Assembly: GCA_009746045.1 (NCBI GenBank)
Contig: RPFO01000104.1
Coordinates: forward strand, 5,173,895-5,237,894
DNA length: 64,000 bases
Direction: 5' to 3'
Source: Mesostigma viride
Taxonomy: Eukaryota > Streptophyta > Mesostigmatophyceae > Mesostigmatales > Mesostigmataceae
Positions within the stretch are counted from its first letter, which is position 1. Each line of letters opens with the position of its first letter. A program made the position numbers and the translations under genes. Shown here in pieces: positions 30,563 through 42,800 of the stretch. Below the pieces are notes generated by a model. The model did no database searches, was not told the origin of the DNA, and saw nothing but the letters and a program-made list of their open reading frames with translations.

Positions 30563-30797
30563 TTAATTAATTAATAGACACGTGCACTGCGTCACGTGAG
30601 CATAAGTCCTCAGTGGGAGGGGAAAAGCGGATGGAATGGAGGGTGTAAGCTATCTAGGTCCTAGTTACAGGGGTGTGGGCACCTCGGCCCGAATCGCTAT
30701 GAATGCCATACGCGGTCACACGCGGAGCCCCCACAGACTTGGGGTTGGTCTCCTTCATCACTACTTGCCATCTATCCTTGCGTACCATCTGCCTCCA
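30563..30797 (-). mobile_element. LINE D fragment whose TTAA tail abuts the PLV
   Basis: Reverse complement of 31115-31340. The 3' hairpin and TTAA-repeat tail end exactly where the virus TIR begins, so the virus sits in, or beside, the tail of this LINE copy. Confidence 0.7.
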
Positions 30798-30860
30798 TTA
30801 TAAAATTAAATTAAATTAAATTATAACATGACTCCGTTGGGAGATCATGTAGCACATATT
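30798..30860 (-). mobile_element. Retroelement 3' tail with CAAC hairpin
   Basis: On the minus strand: CTCCCAACGGAG hairpin followed by an AATTT/TTTAA-type repeat tail. Only the tail and ~30 bases of 3' UTR are recognisable. Confidence 0.5.
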
Positions 30861-30889
30861 CCCTATGTTTCCCACATTATTAGGCACAG

Positions 30890-31356
30890 GAGCCTGGGCC
30901 TAGCCGGGCCGACCTGGCCCGCACAGATCAGGTAGATACCTCAGATAGACTAGCTGGCACCAAGCCCGCCCAGCCTGGGCGATATGTCCTAACCTGGCGT
31001 GCCCCCGGCCGCGCGCGGCAGGGCCGCCACCCGTGGACATTTCGTGATAGTAGACTCGGCATGGACATGTGCTACGTGACGGGCTCACCCCCGGGCAGCC
31101 TCCTGGTTTGTCTGTAATATTGAGGCAGATGGTGCGCAAGGATAGATGGCAAGTAGTAATGAAGGAGACCACCCCCAAGCCTGTGGGGGCTCCGCGTGTG
31201 ACCAAGTATGGCATTCATAGCGATTCGGGCCGCGGTGTCCACACCCCTGTAACTAGGACCTACTAGATAGCTTATACCATCCATTCCATCCCATGTTCCC
31301 CTCCCACTGCGGACTTATGCTCACGTGACGCAGTCACGTGAGCATTAATTAATTAA
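30890..31356 (+). mobile_element. LINE D 3' fragment with perfect terminal hairpin
   Basis: Near-identical to 5175-5666, with small indels. Ends in GCTCACGTGA-cgcag-TCACGTGAGC, a perfect 10-bp stem, and a TTAA-repeat tail. The tail supplies the TTAA target of the adjacent palindromic element. Encodes only the C-terminal ~65 codons. Confidence 0.75.
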
Positions 31357-31360
31357 TTAA

Positions 31361-32013
31361 GGGGACTCGTCACCAAAACACCAAAAAATCAATAAAAATT
31401 CAAAACTCACATTAAACCTATGCAAACAGTGCCCAAAAGTGATTGGGGACCCAAAGTAGCATTTATGACGATTTGTCGTGCACTTACTAGGGGTACTACC
31501 CCTGGCATGTGGCTAAAAATAGCACAAGACGCTAAACCGTTCTTGCCGCCCAACGGTCAATAGGAGCATCTGTTTGACCTGCCCATACATTCCAAACGAG
31601 TTCCCCCTCTCCTCGACCGTTTGAGCTACTAACATGGGTCGGCGGGGCAGGTTTGTGAGAGTTATTAATTTTCCCGCCAAAATACGGTCTTTTTTCGCGG
31701 GAAAATTAATAACTCTCACAAACCTGACCCGCTGAACCATGTTAGTAACTCAAACGGTCGAGGAGAGGGGGAACTTGTTTGGAATGTATGGGCAGGTCAA
31801 TCAGATGCTCCTATTGACCGTGGCGTGGCAAAAACGGTTTAGCGTCTTGTGCTATTTTTAGCCAAATGCCGGGGGTAATACCCCAAGTAAGTGCACGACA
31901 AATCGTCATAAATGCTACTTTGGGTCCCCAAACCCATTTGGGCATTGTTCGCATAGGTTTAATGTGAGTTTTGAATTTTTATTGATTTTTTGGTGTTTTG
32001 GTGACGAGTCCCC
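31361..32013. mobile_element. Palindromic TTAA element (foldback MITE), 653 bp
   Basis: Two 317-bp arms (31361-31677, 31697-32013) are inverted copies around a 19-bp centre, aligning without net indels and with few mismatches. The ends read GGGGACTCGTCACC. TTAA flanks both sides (31357-31360, 32014-32017). TTAA duplication is typical of the piggyBac superfamily. No coding capacity. Confidence 0.85.
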
Positions 32014-32017
32014 TTAA

Positions 32018-33716
32018 CCCCTAAATGGGCAGAAATACTGCCGATGCATCGGCTGTAACTTCACAATTTTGCAAACCAGATGCCATCCAACCCACCCATA
32101 TCCAATGGCTGTCCTTGGGGGCCAAGCATGTCCATGAGTTGCCCTTCGGGTTGGTATATCACAACCTTACATATATGCAGGGTAGGCCATGTATAACTGC
32201 CGTCAAAGTCAGGGGGGTCAAGACGAGCGTTTTCATTTTTGGTAGAATGTGCATTTTGAATTATGTTGTAAGAGCTAGGCACCTACCACTTCAGGGATGA
32301 TAAACAATTAGTTGCTGAACAGTTTGAGCCATTGGGGTCATCATTTGGGTGGGTATACCAGCAGTTACACCCAGTACAGCCCATAGGGGTACCGTTGGTA
32401 AAAAGCAACCAAGGGGTTAGGAGTGGGCATACTACCTACTAATACCTACTAATATGGCCCCCAACCATGCCACACAATACATTTCCCTTCCACAATGATG
32501 GGGAAACATAACTGCATCATCACACTGCCCTTACATGGCACCTATGTGCAGGTGCCACCTTGTCCATGCACGTAGGTAGCGTGGTACGGATACCCTACGC
32601 AAGGCATGCATTCTAGGAGGCAGCCACCAACAAACTAGTGATTTTAAGCCTATTTCAGCTTGCCCTAGCAAGGATAAACTAGGCCTAAGCTGCTATAGCT
32701 TGCCAGGTGATGGCCAGCACACCTGGTGGCACATGCTGACAATGGGAAGCTTCTACTCACCGGTTACATGCTTGATGATGCCACAGAGACCAGCCAACTG
32801 CCTCACACTCATGCAATATGTGTGTGGGAAATGTATAACAAACATATATGGAGGTATTCAAACCCATACAGCCTCTAAAACTTTTCACCATCACCCTGTG
32901 GCAGGTCAACTGACTGAGGGAAGCATCTAAGAAGGGTGTTTTAGAAAGGGGCCAGGCCAGGGTCAAGAAAGAGCATGAATAATGCAAAAAGAATGTGCTA
33001 CACAAGCTAGAACGTATATATAAACGTCAAACATCGATAGGAAAACGATAACTCAGCTTTACCAGGCATGGATGGCGTTACCTTGGCCCAGGCGGTGGCC
33101 GCAAAATGGCGCATTTCGGCACACCAAAGTTGTGCAGCATGGTCGCTGGATTCGGCGATTTCTGGCCACCCTTGCACGTTTACGACTACTATGTATCATA
33201 ACAAGTACAAAGAAACCAAGATATCCTTTAAAATACGCCGTAAAGTTATTGCTGTCAACGTTTCTATCGTCCGGCCTGATCGCAGTTTTTTCCAGCAAGA
33301 ACGCTGCCGACACCTATCAAATGGCATTCCCGCGAACCAAAAATTGGCCTGTATCATCTTTAGGACGTATAAAATCAATTTCCTGAGTTTGGTCAGAAAA
33401 TTCTAACGAAAACGTAAATGCCATGCGTGGGCGCAAGCCGCCATGGCCAGGTCGTCGTTTTCCGGAATGCACGTTGTACGTGAAAAAGTACCCTGACCCC
33501 TAGTACTTTGACCGGCCAGAACACCTCTATAACTTTGTCAGAAGTATGCAAACCCTAGTACCATGCTGTGAGGAAAATTATAAACTTTCGATCTTCTCAG
33601 CTAAACTTTTCCTAATTCTCAATAGTTTTCGCGGCATTTGGTCCCCAGAGAAGGGGCCGACGTGTCGGCTGTAACTCAGTTTTAGGCGGAAAATCGGCAG
33701 CCATACCATTTAGGGG
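32018..33716. mobile_element. TTAA-flanked element with short TIRs, 1.7 kb
   Basis: Ends are CCCCTAAATGG at the left and CCATTTAGGGG at the right, each followed outward by TTAA (32014-32017, 33717-33720). Beyond the first 11 bases the ends share only short blocks (CTGCCGAT). No transposase is visible; the interior frames are short. Probably a non-autonomous piggyBac-like element that shares its left TTAA with the palindromic element. Confidence 0.65.
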
Positions 33717-33729
33717 TTAATATTCCCGT

Positions 33730-34700
33730 GGATGGATGGAGGGGGGACAAAGCCGCGAAACCGAACTAATCTAACTCTCAAGCTAATCTAATCTAGAAAA
33801 CCCTACCTATTCTTCTCACGGCAAAGCGCCCCTTCCGCTTGGGGGGAGGGGGCTTGCCCACAGGGGCGGGCGTATGAGCCTGGACAACGGCCTTCCACCT
33901 CTTCTTGTCCTGCGCATAGCAGTCCAAGCAAGAGAGAGGGAGTGAATTCGATGTTCAAACTGCGCTGGGACCACTAGGTCAGCCATCCTGACTGCTGTGG
34001 GTAGGTCATGACATGTTTGCCTACCTTCTTAGGAATTAATGTCCTTGGGGCCAGGCCAGCCTGGGCAGGTTAGGATAAGCCGTCCTGGCTGGCCAAGCCG
34101 CTGGGGGCCGGCCAGACCGAGGGCGGTGTCTATACCTGGCTGGTGCGAGCAAGATGTCCTACGAATGCTATCCGAAATGCGAGGCATGCCCTGGTACAAA
34201 GATTCTAGAGACCTATGCGTGGAAAACCCGACATTCAGGGCCTGACGGAGCATCCTGGTTACCGTGCCGTTTAGCTTGGCCGCCAGCGTGTCTGTGAGCG
34301 TCCATGCCTCGGCGCCATACGTGAGCACCGTGAGGACCAGGACCTTAATTAAGGAGCATGCGCTTGCCGTGCTCGCCGAGGACCTTCGAGTGCCAGTAGG
34401 CTTAATTCAGCGAACAATGCCGAGCCCAGGCCAGGCCGATGCGGGTGTCCACACTGATCGGCGGCGGTGTCAGGACTGAGCATGCTTCCCAGCAGCGATC
34501 ACGAAACTGGACCTCCGTCCCGTCTAGCAGCCGTGGTAGCGGCGGGCTACTGGAAGCCCCAATCACCATAGCCTCAGTTTTGACACTACTAATCTCCAAC
34601 CCCACCGCCCGTGCCTCCAAGCCCAGACAGTCCAGCCAGGTCTGAATGTGCTCGGGGCGCGCGATGAGGGTGGTGTCGTCCGCATAAATCAGGTCGGCCA
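33730..34700 (-). mobile_element. LINE E fragment with YADD reverse transcriptase motif
   Basis: On the minus strand from about 34690: DLIYADDTTLIARPEHI, then GLEISSVKTEAMVIG, LTYGAEAWTLTDTL and RISDSIRR, the standard C-terminal order of APE-type LINE reverse transcriptases. The conserved C-terminal motif LVVPAQFEHRIHSLSL follows near 33.95 kb. The coding frame is broken at several points. The 5' half is absent. Confidence 0.75.
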
Positions 34701-35410
34701 GGCGCCGTAACCAGGTTTAACCCCGCCGTGCTCCATATTACAGACACTGCCTCCATATTGTACAGACAAACCAGGAGGCTGCCCGGGTGTGAGCCCGTCA
34801 CGTCTAGTGTAGCACATGTCCATGCCGAGTCTATCACGAAAATACGTCCATGCACGGGTGGCGGCCGGCCCTGCCGCGCGCGGCCTGGGGCACGCCAGGT
34901 GAGGACATATTGCCCACACTGCCAGGCGGGCTTGGTGCCAGCTAGTCTATCTGATGTGTCTACCTGATCTGTGCGGGCCAGGTGCCCGGCTAGGCCCAGG
35001 CGCCTGTGCCTAATGATGTGGGAAACATAGGGCAAATCAGCGTACAAATCCTCATTACTAATGTGCAAACCGAAGGGGCCTTGCGCAGTATCTTGGTGAC
35101 GTTGTCGTCGAGTCGTTGCTCCAGCTCCTGCGTCAGTGTCCAGGTCTCGGCGCCGTAGGTCAGGATCGTCAGAATGACGACCTTGAAGAGGTCACGCTTG
35201 ACGATCCGGGGTAGGGCGGGGTTGCATGCATGCTCCACCAGCGGCGGTGGTCATGGAGTTGCGCCCACGCCATGCCGATCTGTGTCGTCAGGTCGTCCTC
35301 GCAGTCGGGAAGCCAACTGCCGAGCAGCTAGCTTGAAGCGGCCTGAAGTAGGGTAGTTGACCTCGGTGTCGTCAATTAAAGAGGCGGAGCCCCCGCATGG
35401 CGCCAATAAA
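34700..35410 (-). mobile_element. LINE D fragment, reverse transcriptase C-terminal half
   Basis: Contains VNYPTSGRFKLAARQLASRL, IVKRDLFKVVILTILTYGAE, EDLYADLPYVSHIIRHRRLG and then RRDGLTPGQPPGLSV, in LINE order but across several frames. This is the longest LINE D piece in the window and ties its 3' fragments to an APE-type LINE. It abuts the LINE E fragment tail-to-head. Confidence 0.7.
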
Positions 35411-35721
35411 AACCAGCATCGGCATATCCACGAGGTACCGGCCAAGGGGATACATTCCAGCCCTTGATCCTTCATGCAGCCGCGAAGTGACTCCCCGGCC
35501 GGTGCATGCAGGACCAACAAGTGGAATTACGGCGCTGCGCTACGCTAAGCTCTACCCATTTTTACACCGACTACTCATATTTTCCGTGCCGCTACTAATA
35601 TTTTCACCGACTACGAACGTACCACGAGACCAAATTCAGTTCAATTCAATTCCGACTCGCACGTGACCGAAGTTAGCTACTTCTAGTCCGCACCGACTTA
35701 AAAAAAAGGATCACTTATATC
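35411..35721. other. No supported gene
   Basis: Short frames only, apart from the weak start of LINE D similarity at the left edge. No repeat or RNA recognised. Confidence 0.4.
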
Positions 35722-35733
35722 AAGGAGACAACC

Positions 35734-37044
35734 GGACGGAAGCCTTCCAGCAGCACGTGACCCCCCTTGCTGCCGACATTTCAGCAATCGGCGGCACGCT
35801 GACTGCTGAACTTCCTCAGATTTCCACCGCCGCCGCCTCCACCTCCACCGCCGTTTCCGCCTTCACTGCCGACATCAAAGCCCAGCTCCTCGACCTCGAC
35901 CAACGCCTTCAAGCCACCGCCACCGCCCTTGAGAGCTTGCATGACACCGCCGGCCTCACCGCCCAAGCGGTGCAGGAAATCGCTGCCCAGCCGGCACCTG
36001 CTGGCCCGGCCAGTGATGTTCCCTCCACCTGGGCGGACTTGCTTAAGCATCACACCACCTCCACCACCTCCACCATCGCGGCACAACTCAAGCAACAAGC
36101 CCTCGACCTTCGCGAGGCGGCCGAGCTCGACAAGCGCAGCCACAATGTCATCGTCAAGCACTTCGACCAGCCGGCAGGTGAGACCTCCACGAGTCTCCTT
36201 GAGGCAGTTAAGCGCGCCATTCTTGCCCCCATGTTACTCACTGGTGAGCTGGACATGTCGGTTGTCCGCCTCCGGCCCCCGCGCGCGGGGGAAGGCTGGC
36301 CCGGCACCCGTGCTCCTCACCTTTAAGTACATGACGGACAAGCTGGCGTTCCTTAAATGCCGCAAGAAGCTCTCGGAGACTCGCTTCACGCTGGACGACG
36401 ACTTGACCTTGGCCCAGCAACAGCGGCGACGCGAGCTATGGCCGACCTACCTTCAGCTCCGGCAGCGTGCAGGGGGGAAGCCGGTATACTGGAGGGGGGC
36501 GGTCATCCACGTTGACCACAAGCCCTGGCAGGCCCCTCCTGCCACTCCAGGCTAGGGAATATACCAGTAGTGTAGATTAGATAGGCTTAGCCTTGCAAGT
36601 GGCCCACGCGCATGTGCGCCCATAATGGCCCCCATGGATGATGCTTTCAGTATCTAGCCGCGCCCAGCCTACAATGGGACCTCCCATGGATGATGCATTA
36701 AGAATTTAGCCATGCGATGCCTATGCAGGGAGTTACTCTCTGCTGAGATGCCATGTGTACACCAGCTATAGCCTAGCCACATACCCTCCACCCCATATGT
36801 CATGCAGGCCTTCTAGGCCCTCTCCTCAAGCCCCCCCTGGGTGCCTGTGCTTGTTAAGGAGGCATGAACCATCATGGCGGTGCAGGTGCACCTTGTGCAC
36901 CCAGAGCAGGTGACAGTTGTACATCCTCCACCTGCAGGTTGTAGCCCTGATTGTATTACAAACCCATAGATGCCCCTTTCTCAGGGCTATGTGTTACATA
37001 TGCTCCCAACGGAGCTATGATTTTAATTAATTAATTAATTAATT
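35734..37044 (+). mobile_element. Half-LINE family B, 5'-truncated copy with 12-bp TSD
   Basis: A 1311-bp insertion flanked by AAGGAGACAACC (35722-35733, 37045-37056). It holds most of the ORF1-like coding region, a 3' UTR, the CTCCCAACGGAG hairpin at about 37006 and a TTAA-repeat tail. Same family as the full copy at 56075-58046. Confidence 0.88.
35757..36555 (+). pseudogene. ORF1-like protein of half-LINE B (frameshifted)
   Basis: The first frame (to 36326) has a Thr/Ala-rich helical region (LLDLDQRLQATATALESL), then the RNA-binding-domain start NVIVKHFDQPAGETSTSLL. The second frame continues TFKYMTDKLAFLKCRKKL, FTLDDDLTLAQQQRRRELWP and KPVYWRGAVIHVDHKPW to the stop at 36555. The shift lies near 36285. 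The layout of coiled coil, RRM-like and C-terminal domain resembles L1-type ORF1p. Confidence 0.7.
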
Positions 37045-37056
37045 AAGGAGACAACC

Positions 37057-38510
37057 AGCGCAGGCCAGAAATCTTATATACTCGACTTCTCCGTCAAATC
37101 TCATCGACCGGGTTTCGAAACAACCCGCGAACGGTGTAGATGCAGATCCAAACTGGTCCAAACAACGTCACAACCGACGCGGCGCCAAATTTGTTACGAG
37201 CCATTTTACGACGGCGTGCCGCATCGCGTACCCACGCCCTTTTCGACATGTAACGTGAGATGCAAACTCTGCTTCCCTGACCGGGAGTTCTGTCCAATAT
37301 CGTCGTGCAGTACAACAAATCTGCTACCATTCCAATCACAGATATCGCTAGTGGAGGTATACCTCTTATTTAATTTCACCATGCCTCTTTCCAACTCCGA
37401 TTTCAATTCAATTGGGAGCCATTTTTCATTGACTAACTCGCGGCCCGGGCCACCACTGCTTTCTGAGCACTGCCCACATGCTGGCACAGCTTACCATCAG
37501 GCCGGCATCGGCCAGCCCGCAGCGTGGCCGACCACAGGTTGCGCTTCGTCATGTCAAGGGATGCGGTGCCCAGATGATGTAGTACCCCACACGGCAACTT
37601 GAGTGCCACCTGCATACTAAGGCGGTTTGTAGCAAAAGGGTGGCTAGGAATTCTTCCGACACTGCCCATCGTTGCGTCAACTGTGCACAGCCAATCTGTG
37701 GCGAATGGAATCCAGTGGAATATATGGACGACCTTGCCATACGATGAGGCACCGCCACCATTCACCAAAATCGGTGCTAAACCGCCACAATTGGTGGCAA
37801 AACGTCACCAATAAGCCACCTGGCCGGCATTGCATCATTCCAGCTCAACGCCGGCATTGCATAGTTTACACAGCATACAATACACACCTAGTAATTAATT
37901 CTCCATCCACCCATAGGCACACGCATTTCCATGGCATTGAAAGTTGCACACGTAGCAATGCCACCGGTGACATGTTGTAAGAACAAGTGCAAGGATGACG
38001 GCAAGCATACCCCAGCAGGCACACTGATGCCCAACAAAAGGAGCTCATTCCGTTCTGTGGCCCTACGTTCCACCAGGGTGACCACTCGTGAGGGTTACTT
38101 TCGGTTGCATATCCTCTTGCATATACTTGCCTGCAGGTATAGATGGGGAAAAACCCACGAGTGCATGTGCAGAACAGCTTCCTGTCCGCGCCGCCCGGCA
38201 CGGTGAATGGCCAACTCTATTGCATGAGGCAACCACTGAGACAGGTGGAGCTGGCCAACCATGCCACCAAGCCGGGGTCACGAACCAAGCATTGGCCTAA
38301 AAGAGGCTCCCTGTGCATCCCCGTGTAAATGCACGCGGCAGGGTCAGTCCAGCTCAGGAGTCCTCACCCTGAACATTTTCAAGATTCCTTGTCCTGCTGG
38401 CAGCCCGTGAAGCCGAATGCCCCCCCTTCAAATAGGGCACCATCCCTTGTTGTAAAACCATTCCTTCGACACATCTCCAGTGACAGGAAAGACGTGCAGC
38501 CGTACACCAT
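37057..38510. other. No supported gene
   Basis: Frames up to ~128 codons without recognisable domains. No transposon ends or RNA genes seen. Confidence 0.4.
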
Positions 38511-38520
38511 CCTACTACAG

Positions 38521-39090
38521 GCCACCCATAGGGCCATCCATAGGGCCATCCATAAGGCCATCCATAGGGTCATCCATAGGGCCATCCATAGGGCCATCCA
38601 TAGGGCCATCCATAGGGCCATCCATAGGGCCATCCATAGGGCCATCCATAGGGCCATCCGTAGGGCCATCCGTAAGGTTATCCGTAGGGCCATCCATAGG
38701 GCTATCCGTTGGGCTATCCGTAGGGCCATCCATAGGGCCATCCATAGGGCCATCCATAGGGCCATCCATAGGGCCATCCATAGGGCCATCCATAGGGCCA
38801 TCCATAGGGCCATCCATAGGGCCATCCATAGGGCCATCCATAGGGCCATCCATAGGGCCATCCATAGGGCCATCCATAGGGCCATCCATAGGGCCATCCA
38901 TAGGGCCATCCATAGGGCCATCCATAGGGCCATCCATAGGGCCATCCATAGGGCCATCCATAGGGCCATCCATAGGGCCATCCATAGGGCCATCCATAGG
39001 GCCATCCATAGGGCCATCCATAGGGCCATCCATAGGGCCATCCATAGGGCCATCCATAGGGCCATCCATAGGGCCATCCATAGGGCCACC
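38521..39090. repeat. 12-bp minisatellite, about 48 units
   Basis: Unit GCCATCCATAGG, homogeneous in the right three-quarters and diverged (CCGTAGGG, TCCGTTGGGC) around 38655-38720. Because the unit is a multiple of three, it produces long artificial reading frames in several frames. It lies downstream of the GT29 gene. Confidence 0.95.
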
Positions 39091-39822
39091 TACAGGCCAG
39101 CATTAGAGCCGTTTACGGGTCATCTAGCCACAGGGACGCCATCATTATTCCCGATTACACACCCATGCCTTGACATCCCACTCCCCGCCGCAATGCAACC
39201 ACCAGGCTGCGGCGAACCAAACCCTCGCCCATGGCTTTGCCAGGCAACCACCAAAGGGTTACAGTGACCAGTACAGGGACCCTCTGCTGCTGATTGCGGC
39301 GTGGGATCCAACAACAACAACAACAACAGGAACAGGGACCCTTTTCTAGCTTTGCAAGGCAACCCCTCCCCAGGTAGCCGGGTACCATCTGACAAGGCAC
39401 GGCCTCGCGTGTGCACCAAGGGAGGCGAAGTACCGGAATATCCCCTCCACTCCTCCCCTCTCCCCGCAAGTATCGGGCGGAGCATTGTCCAGGGGCCACA
39501 CCCTGGCTCCCCAAATGATTACATCATCATCGATGGACTTGCCCTCTCCCCGAGACCAACCACAACAGGCAGCCACGTGTGCCTTCCTGACCATGCCCAC
39601 CCATCCAGGGCTTCACTATACATAAAGCAGCAAACATCCCTGGTAGGGCAGACCCTTGCAAAAGCGAGGCCACAACGTCCTTGCGTCGTGCGCAAACCAT
39701 GGCTGGCCGCCACTTGGCACACTTCCACAACTGGCCTCATGACAAACCTCAGCAAGGCCTCCAAAAGAGTGACCGGAAGAGAGGCCTAAGGGGTGGCCCC
39801 AAAAGAAGCCGTTTGGGAGGCC
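39091..39822. other. GT29 3' flank
   Basis: No supported gene. On the minus strand a TGTAA word, the usual green-algal polyadenylation signal, occurs at 39256-39260, about 560 bases past the GT29 stop; it may or may not be the one used. Confidence 0.35.
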
Positions 39823-42800
39823 CTAATCCTTGACGCTCACACGCGGCTTCCACAGCCCCTTGCCCAGCAGGTTGAGGCACGCGCGCTCCATCTGCCAGTT
39901 GTGCCGTACGGGGAATGGGTGCACGCCGCCCACATTGCGCGTCTTCTTGTAATAGTGGCGGTCACTCTGCGAGAAGCCGTAGATGTCCACCTGCAGGGGG
40001 GGTGGCGGACGGTGTGTAGTTGATAGCAGAGTGCAACACAGACGTGGGGTGGGGATTAGAGCTACAAATGTCCACCTGTGGGGGAATAACGCAGGACATA
40101 TCCTCCTTACGACTCACGATGCATCGCACAGAAGAGATGCACAGCATGATGGGGTATGGATTAGGAGCCCAAGATGTCTGCCTGTAGGGGGGGGTGGGGG
40201 AACAGTAGCGCAAGCAATGATATAGCATAGTGCACAGCAACAACACTTGGTGGGCATCAGCTGCCAGCGCACATGAGCTAATTACTGCTGCAGAGAACGC
40301 TCCCAAAGCTGCACGGTAATGCCAACACGCCGACACGCCGACACGCCGACACGCCGACACGCCGACACGCCGACACGCCGACACGCCGACACGCCGACAC
40401 GCCGACACGCCGACACGCCGACACGCCGACACGCCGACACGCCAACACGCCATAATGTCATCATGCCATCCCGACGTCATGCCATCATGCCATCATCATA
40501 GCTCACCGCCACCATGCCATCATGCCATCATCACAGCTCACCGCCACCATGCCATCGTGCCATCATCACGGCTCACCGTCCCACACAGGTGCAGCGCGAG
40601 GGCGACGCCGAAGAAACCGCCCGAGAGTTTGCTTCTGCCGCCCGCGGGGTCGCGCCGCGGAAACTTGCTATAGGGCTTGTGCAAGAAGCTGCGGAAGTAG
40701 CGCTGCAGGGTGGGTGAGAAAAGGAGGGGCAATAAAGTGACGAAAGGGCGGGGTGGGGGGGCGGGGACAGGGAAGTGAGGGGCCGGTGGGAAAGAGGGAT
40801 GGGGAGAGCGGGGTGGAAGAAGGGGGTGCGAAGGTGAGAAGAACACAATTGGTGAGAGGGGAGGGGGAGTGAGGAAAGAGCGGGGTGGGGTGGGGTGGGA
40901 AGGGCGAAACCCTGCCCTGACAGCACGGGCCTAACAGAGCTGCACCACGCGTAGGCACCACAAGGGATGCGCGGCATGCAGAACATGAACCTACGGGGAC
41001 CAGCGAGCGACCTACCGCACACAAATGGCATCAAAGGGCCCGGGAACCACCCATACATATGGCATGCGACTTGGACTAAATGGGCCACCTGCCGCATGCA
41101 TACAGCATGGAAGGGCCGCACCTTGTCACCTGGGGCAGTACCTACTTGGACGAGCAGGCACCTACACAACATGCGCATGGCATGCAAGGCCAGCAGAGAA
41201 CCAACTGCGGCTGGAGTTTGGCATAGAATTTAAAAACGCTCACGGGCCACCTACCGTCTCATACTCGAGAAAGTGGTTGGTAAGCTTGCGCGCGCCGCGC
41301 CGCGGGCAAAAATCTGTTAGGCAAGCCGGGGACAAGGAGGCGTCAAAGAAGAAAACGCTCAAGTCAGGCCCAACACAAGCGCAGGTATACTCAAAGGTAG
41401 AGCGACCTGAAGCACGGAAGGCTAGTTGCGCCCATGACCGTAAACCCACCCGTTGCCTTGCAAAGCGCTGGTGCCGTGTGCAAGTACAGAGGCAAAGCGC
41501 TGGTGCCGTGTGCAAGTACCAAGGCAAAGCGCTGGTGAAGTGTGCAAGTACCAAGGCAAAGCGCTGGTGCCATGTGCAAGTACCAAGGCAAAGCGCTGGT
41601 GCCATGTGCAAGTACCAAGGCAAAGCGCTGGTGCCGTGTGCAAGTACCAAGGCAAAGCGTTGGTGCCGTGTGCAAGTACCAAGGCAAAGCGCTGGTGCCA
41701 TGTGCAAGTACCAAGGCAAAGCGCTGGTGCCATGTGCAAGTACCAAGGCAAAGCGCTGGTGCGGTGTTCAGGGCAGTAGCGCTGACTAGCAGGGGCTCTA
41801 ACTAGCAAGGGCTATGAATAGAAAGGGATCTTGACTAGTTGACTGGCAAGGGCCCTCACTGGCAAAAGCTCATTAGCTTTACAAGTGCCACTCTATGCGC
41901 TGCCTGTGTAATGCCATGCCCAGCCTGGCCGTTGAATGCCGCCACAGGTGGCAATTTTCGGCCCCTACGCAGGTGGAGGATGCGGCATTCCTTCCTTCCT
42001 TCCTTCCTTCCTTCCTTCCTTCCTTCCTTCCTTCCTTCCTTCCTTCCTTCCTTCCTTCCTTCCTTCCTTCCTTCCTTCCTTCCTTCCTTCCTTCCTTCCT
42101 TCCTTCCTTCCTTCCTTCTTTCACACGCCTCCGTTGAGAGCGTCACCAGATACCGAGTTTTGAGTAGGTAACTTTCATCCCTGTTTTGTGCACATGGTTG
42201 GCGGCATGCCGTGCAGCAATTTAACACTTTCTCAGCCCTCTGCAAATCCTGCGACGCATCCTTTCTACCCACCATTGTGCATCAGGTTGGGTTGTGTGTA
42301 GTGCAGCAGGATAATAAATCAATGTCCTCCTCGAACGCGCTATGATGCTGTCTTCCTTCACGCACCTTTGTGGTAGTGGTTGGGCGGCGTGTAGTGCAGC
42401 AGGATCTCGCCACTCCGCTCCTTGTACCCACAGTACTCCACGTTTTGGATGCGCATTGTCGTCTTGCTGCCCACCTGCCCAGGGGCAATCAAGCGGGCAC
42501 CCAGGCAGGGTGCAGTGTTTGGCGAGGCAGAGCCGCGGGCGGTCAGGAAAACAGCAGCTAGGATCGATTATAATTCTAGTTGAAATAAGTGAATGTGTCC
42601 TATTCGAATGGCAGTATCATTCCCATGTATGTTCGCATCATGTTAAGGTCTCACAGCTTCCACCATGCCATCACATCAGATACCTCCTTGTAAAAGCCTA
42701 TCATGATAAGCCTTTCTTGATGAGCCTTTCTTGATAAGCCTTTCTTGAGAAGACTTTCGTCGAACAACTTCATGAAAGACAATAAATGTTCGAAACCTAG

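Noticed and set aside
38329..39267. Long reading frames of up to 312 codons with IHRA, GPSI, MDGP or WPYG repeats
   Set aside because: All arise from the 12-bp minisatellite, open in several frames on both strands, with no flanking gene structure.
41240..41808. Apparent CRISPR-like regular repeats
   Set aside because: The 32-bp units are directly adjacent with no unique spacers, and the locus is a eukaryotic intron.
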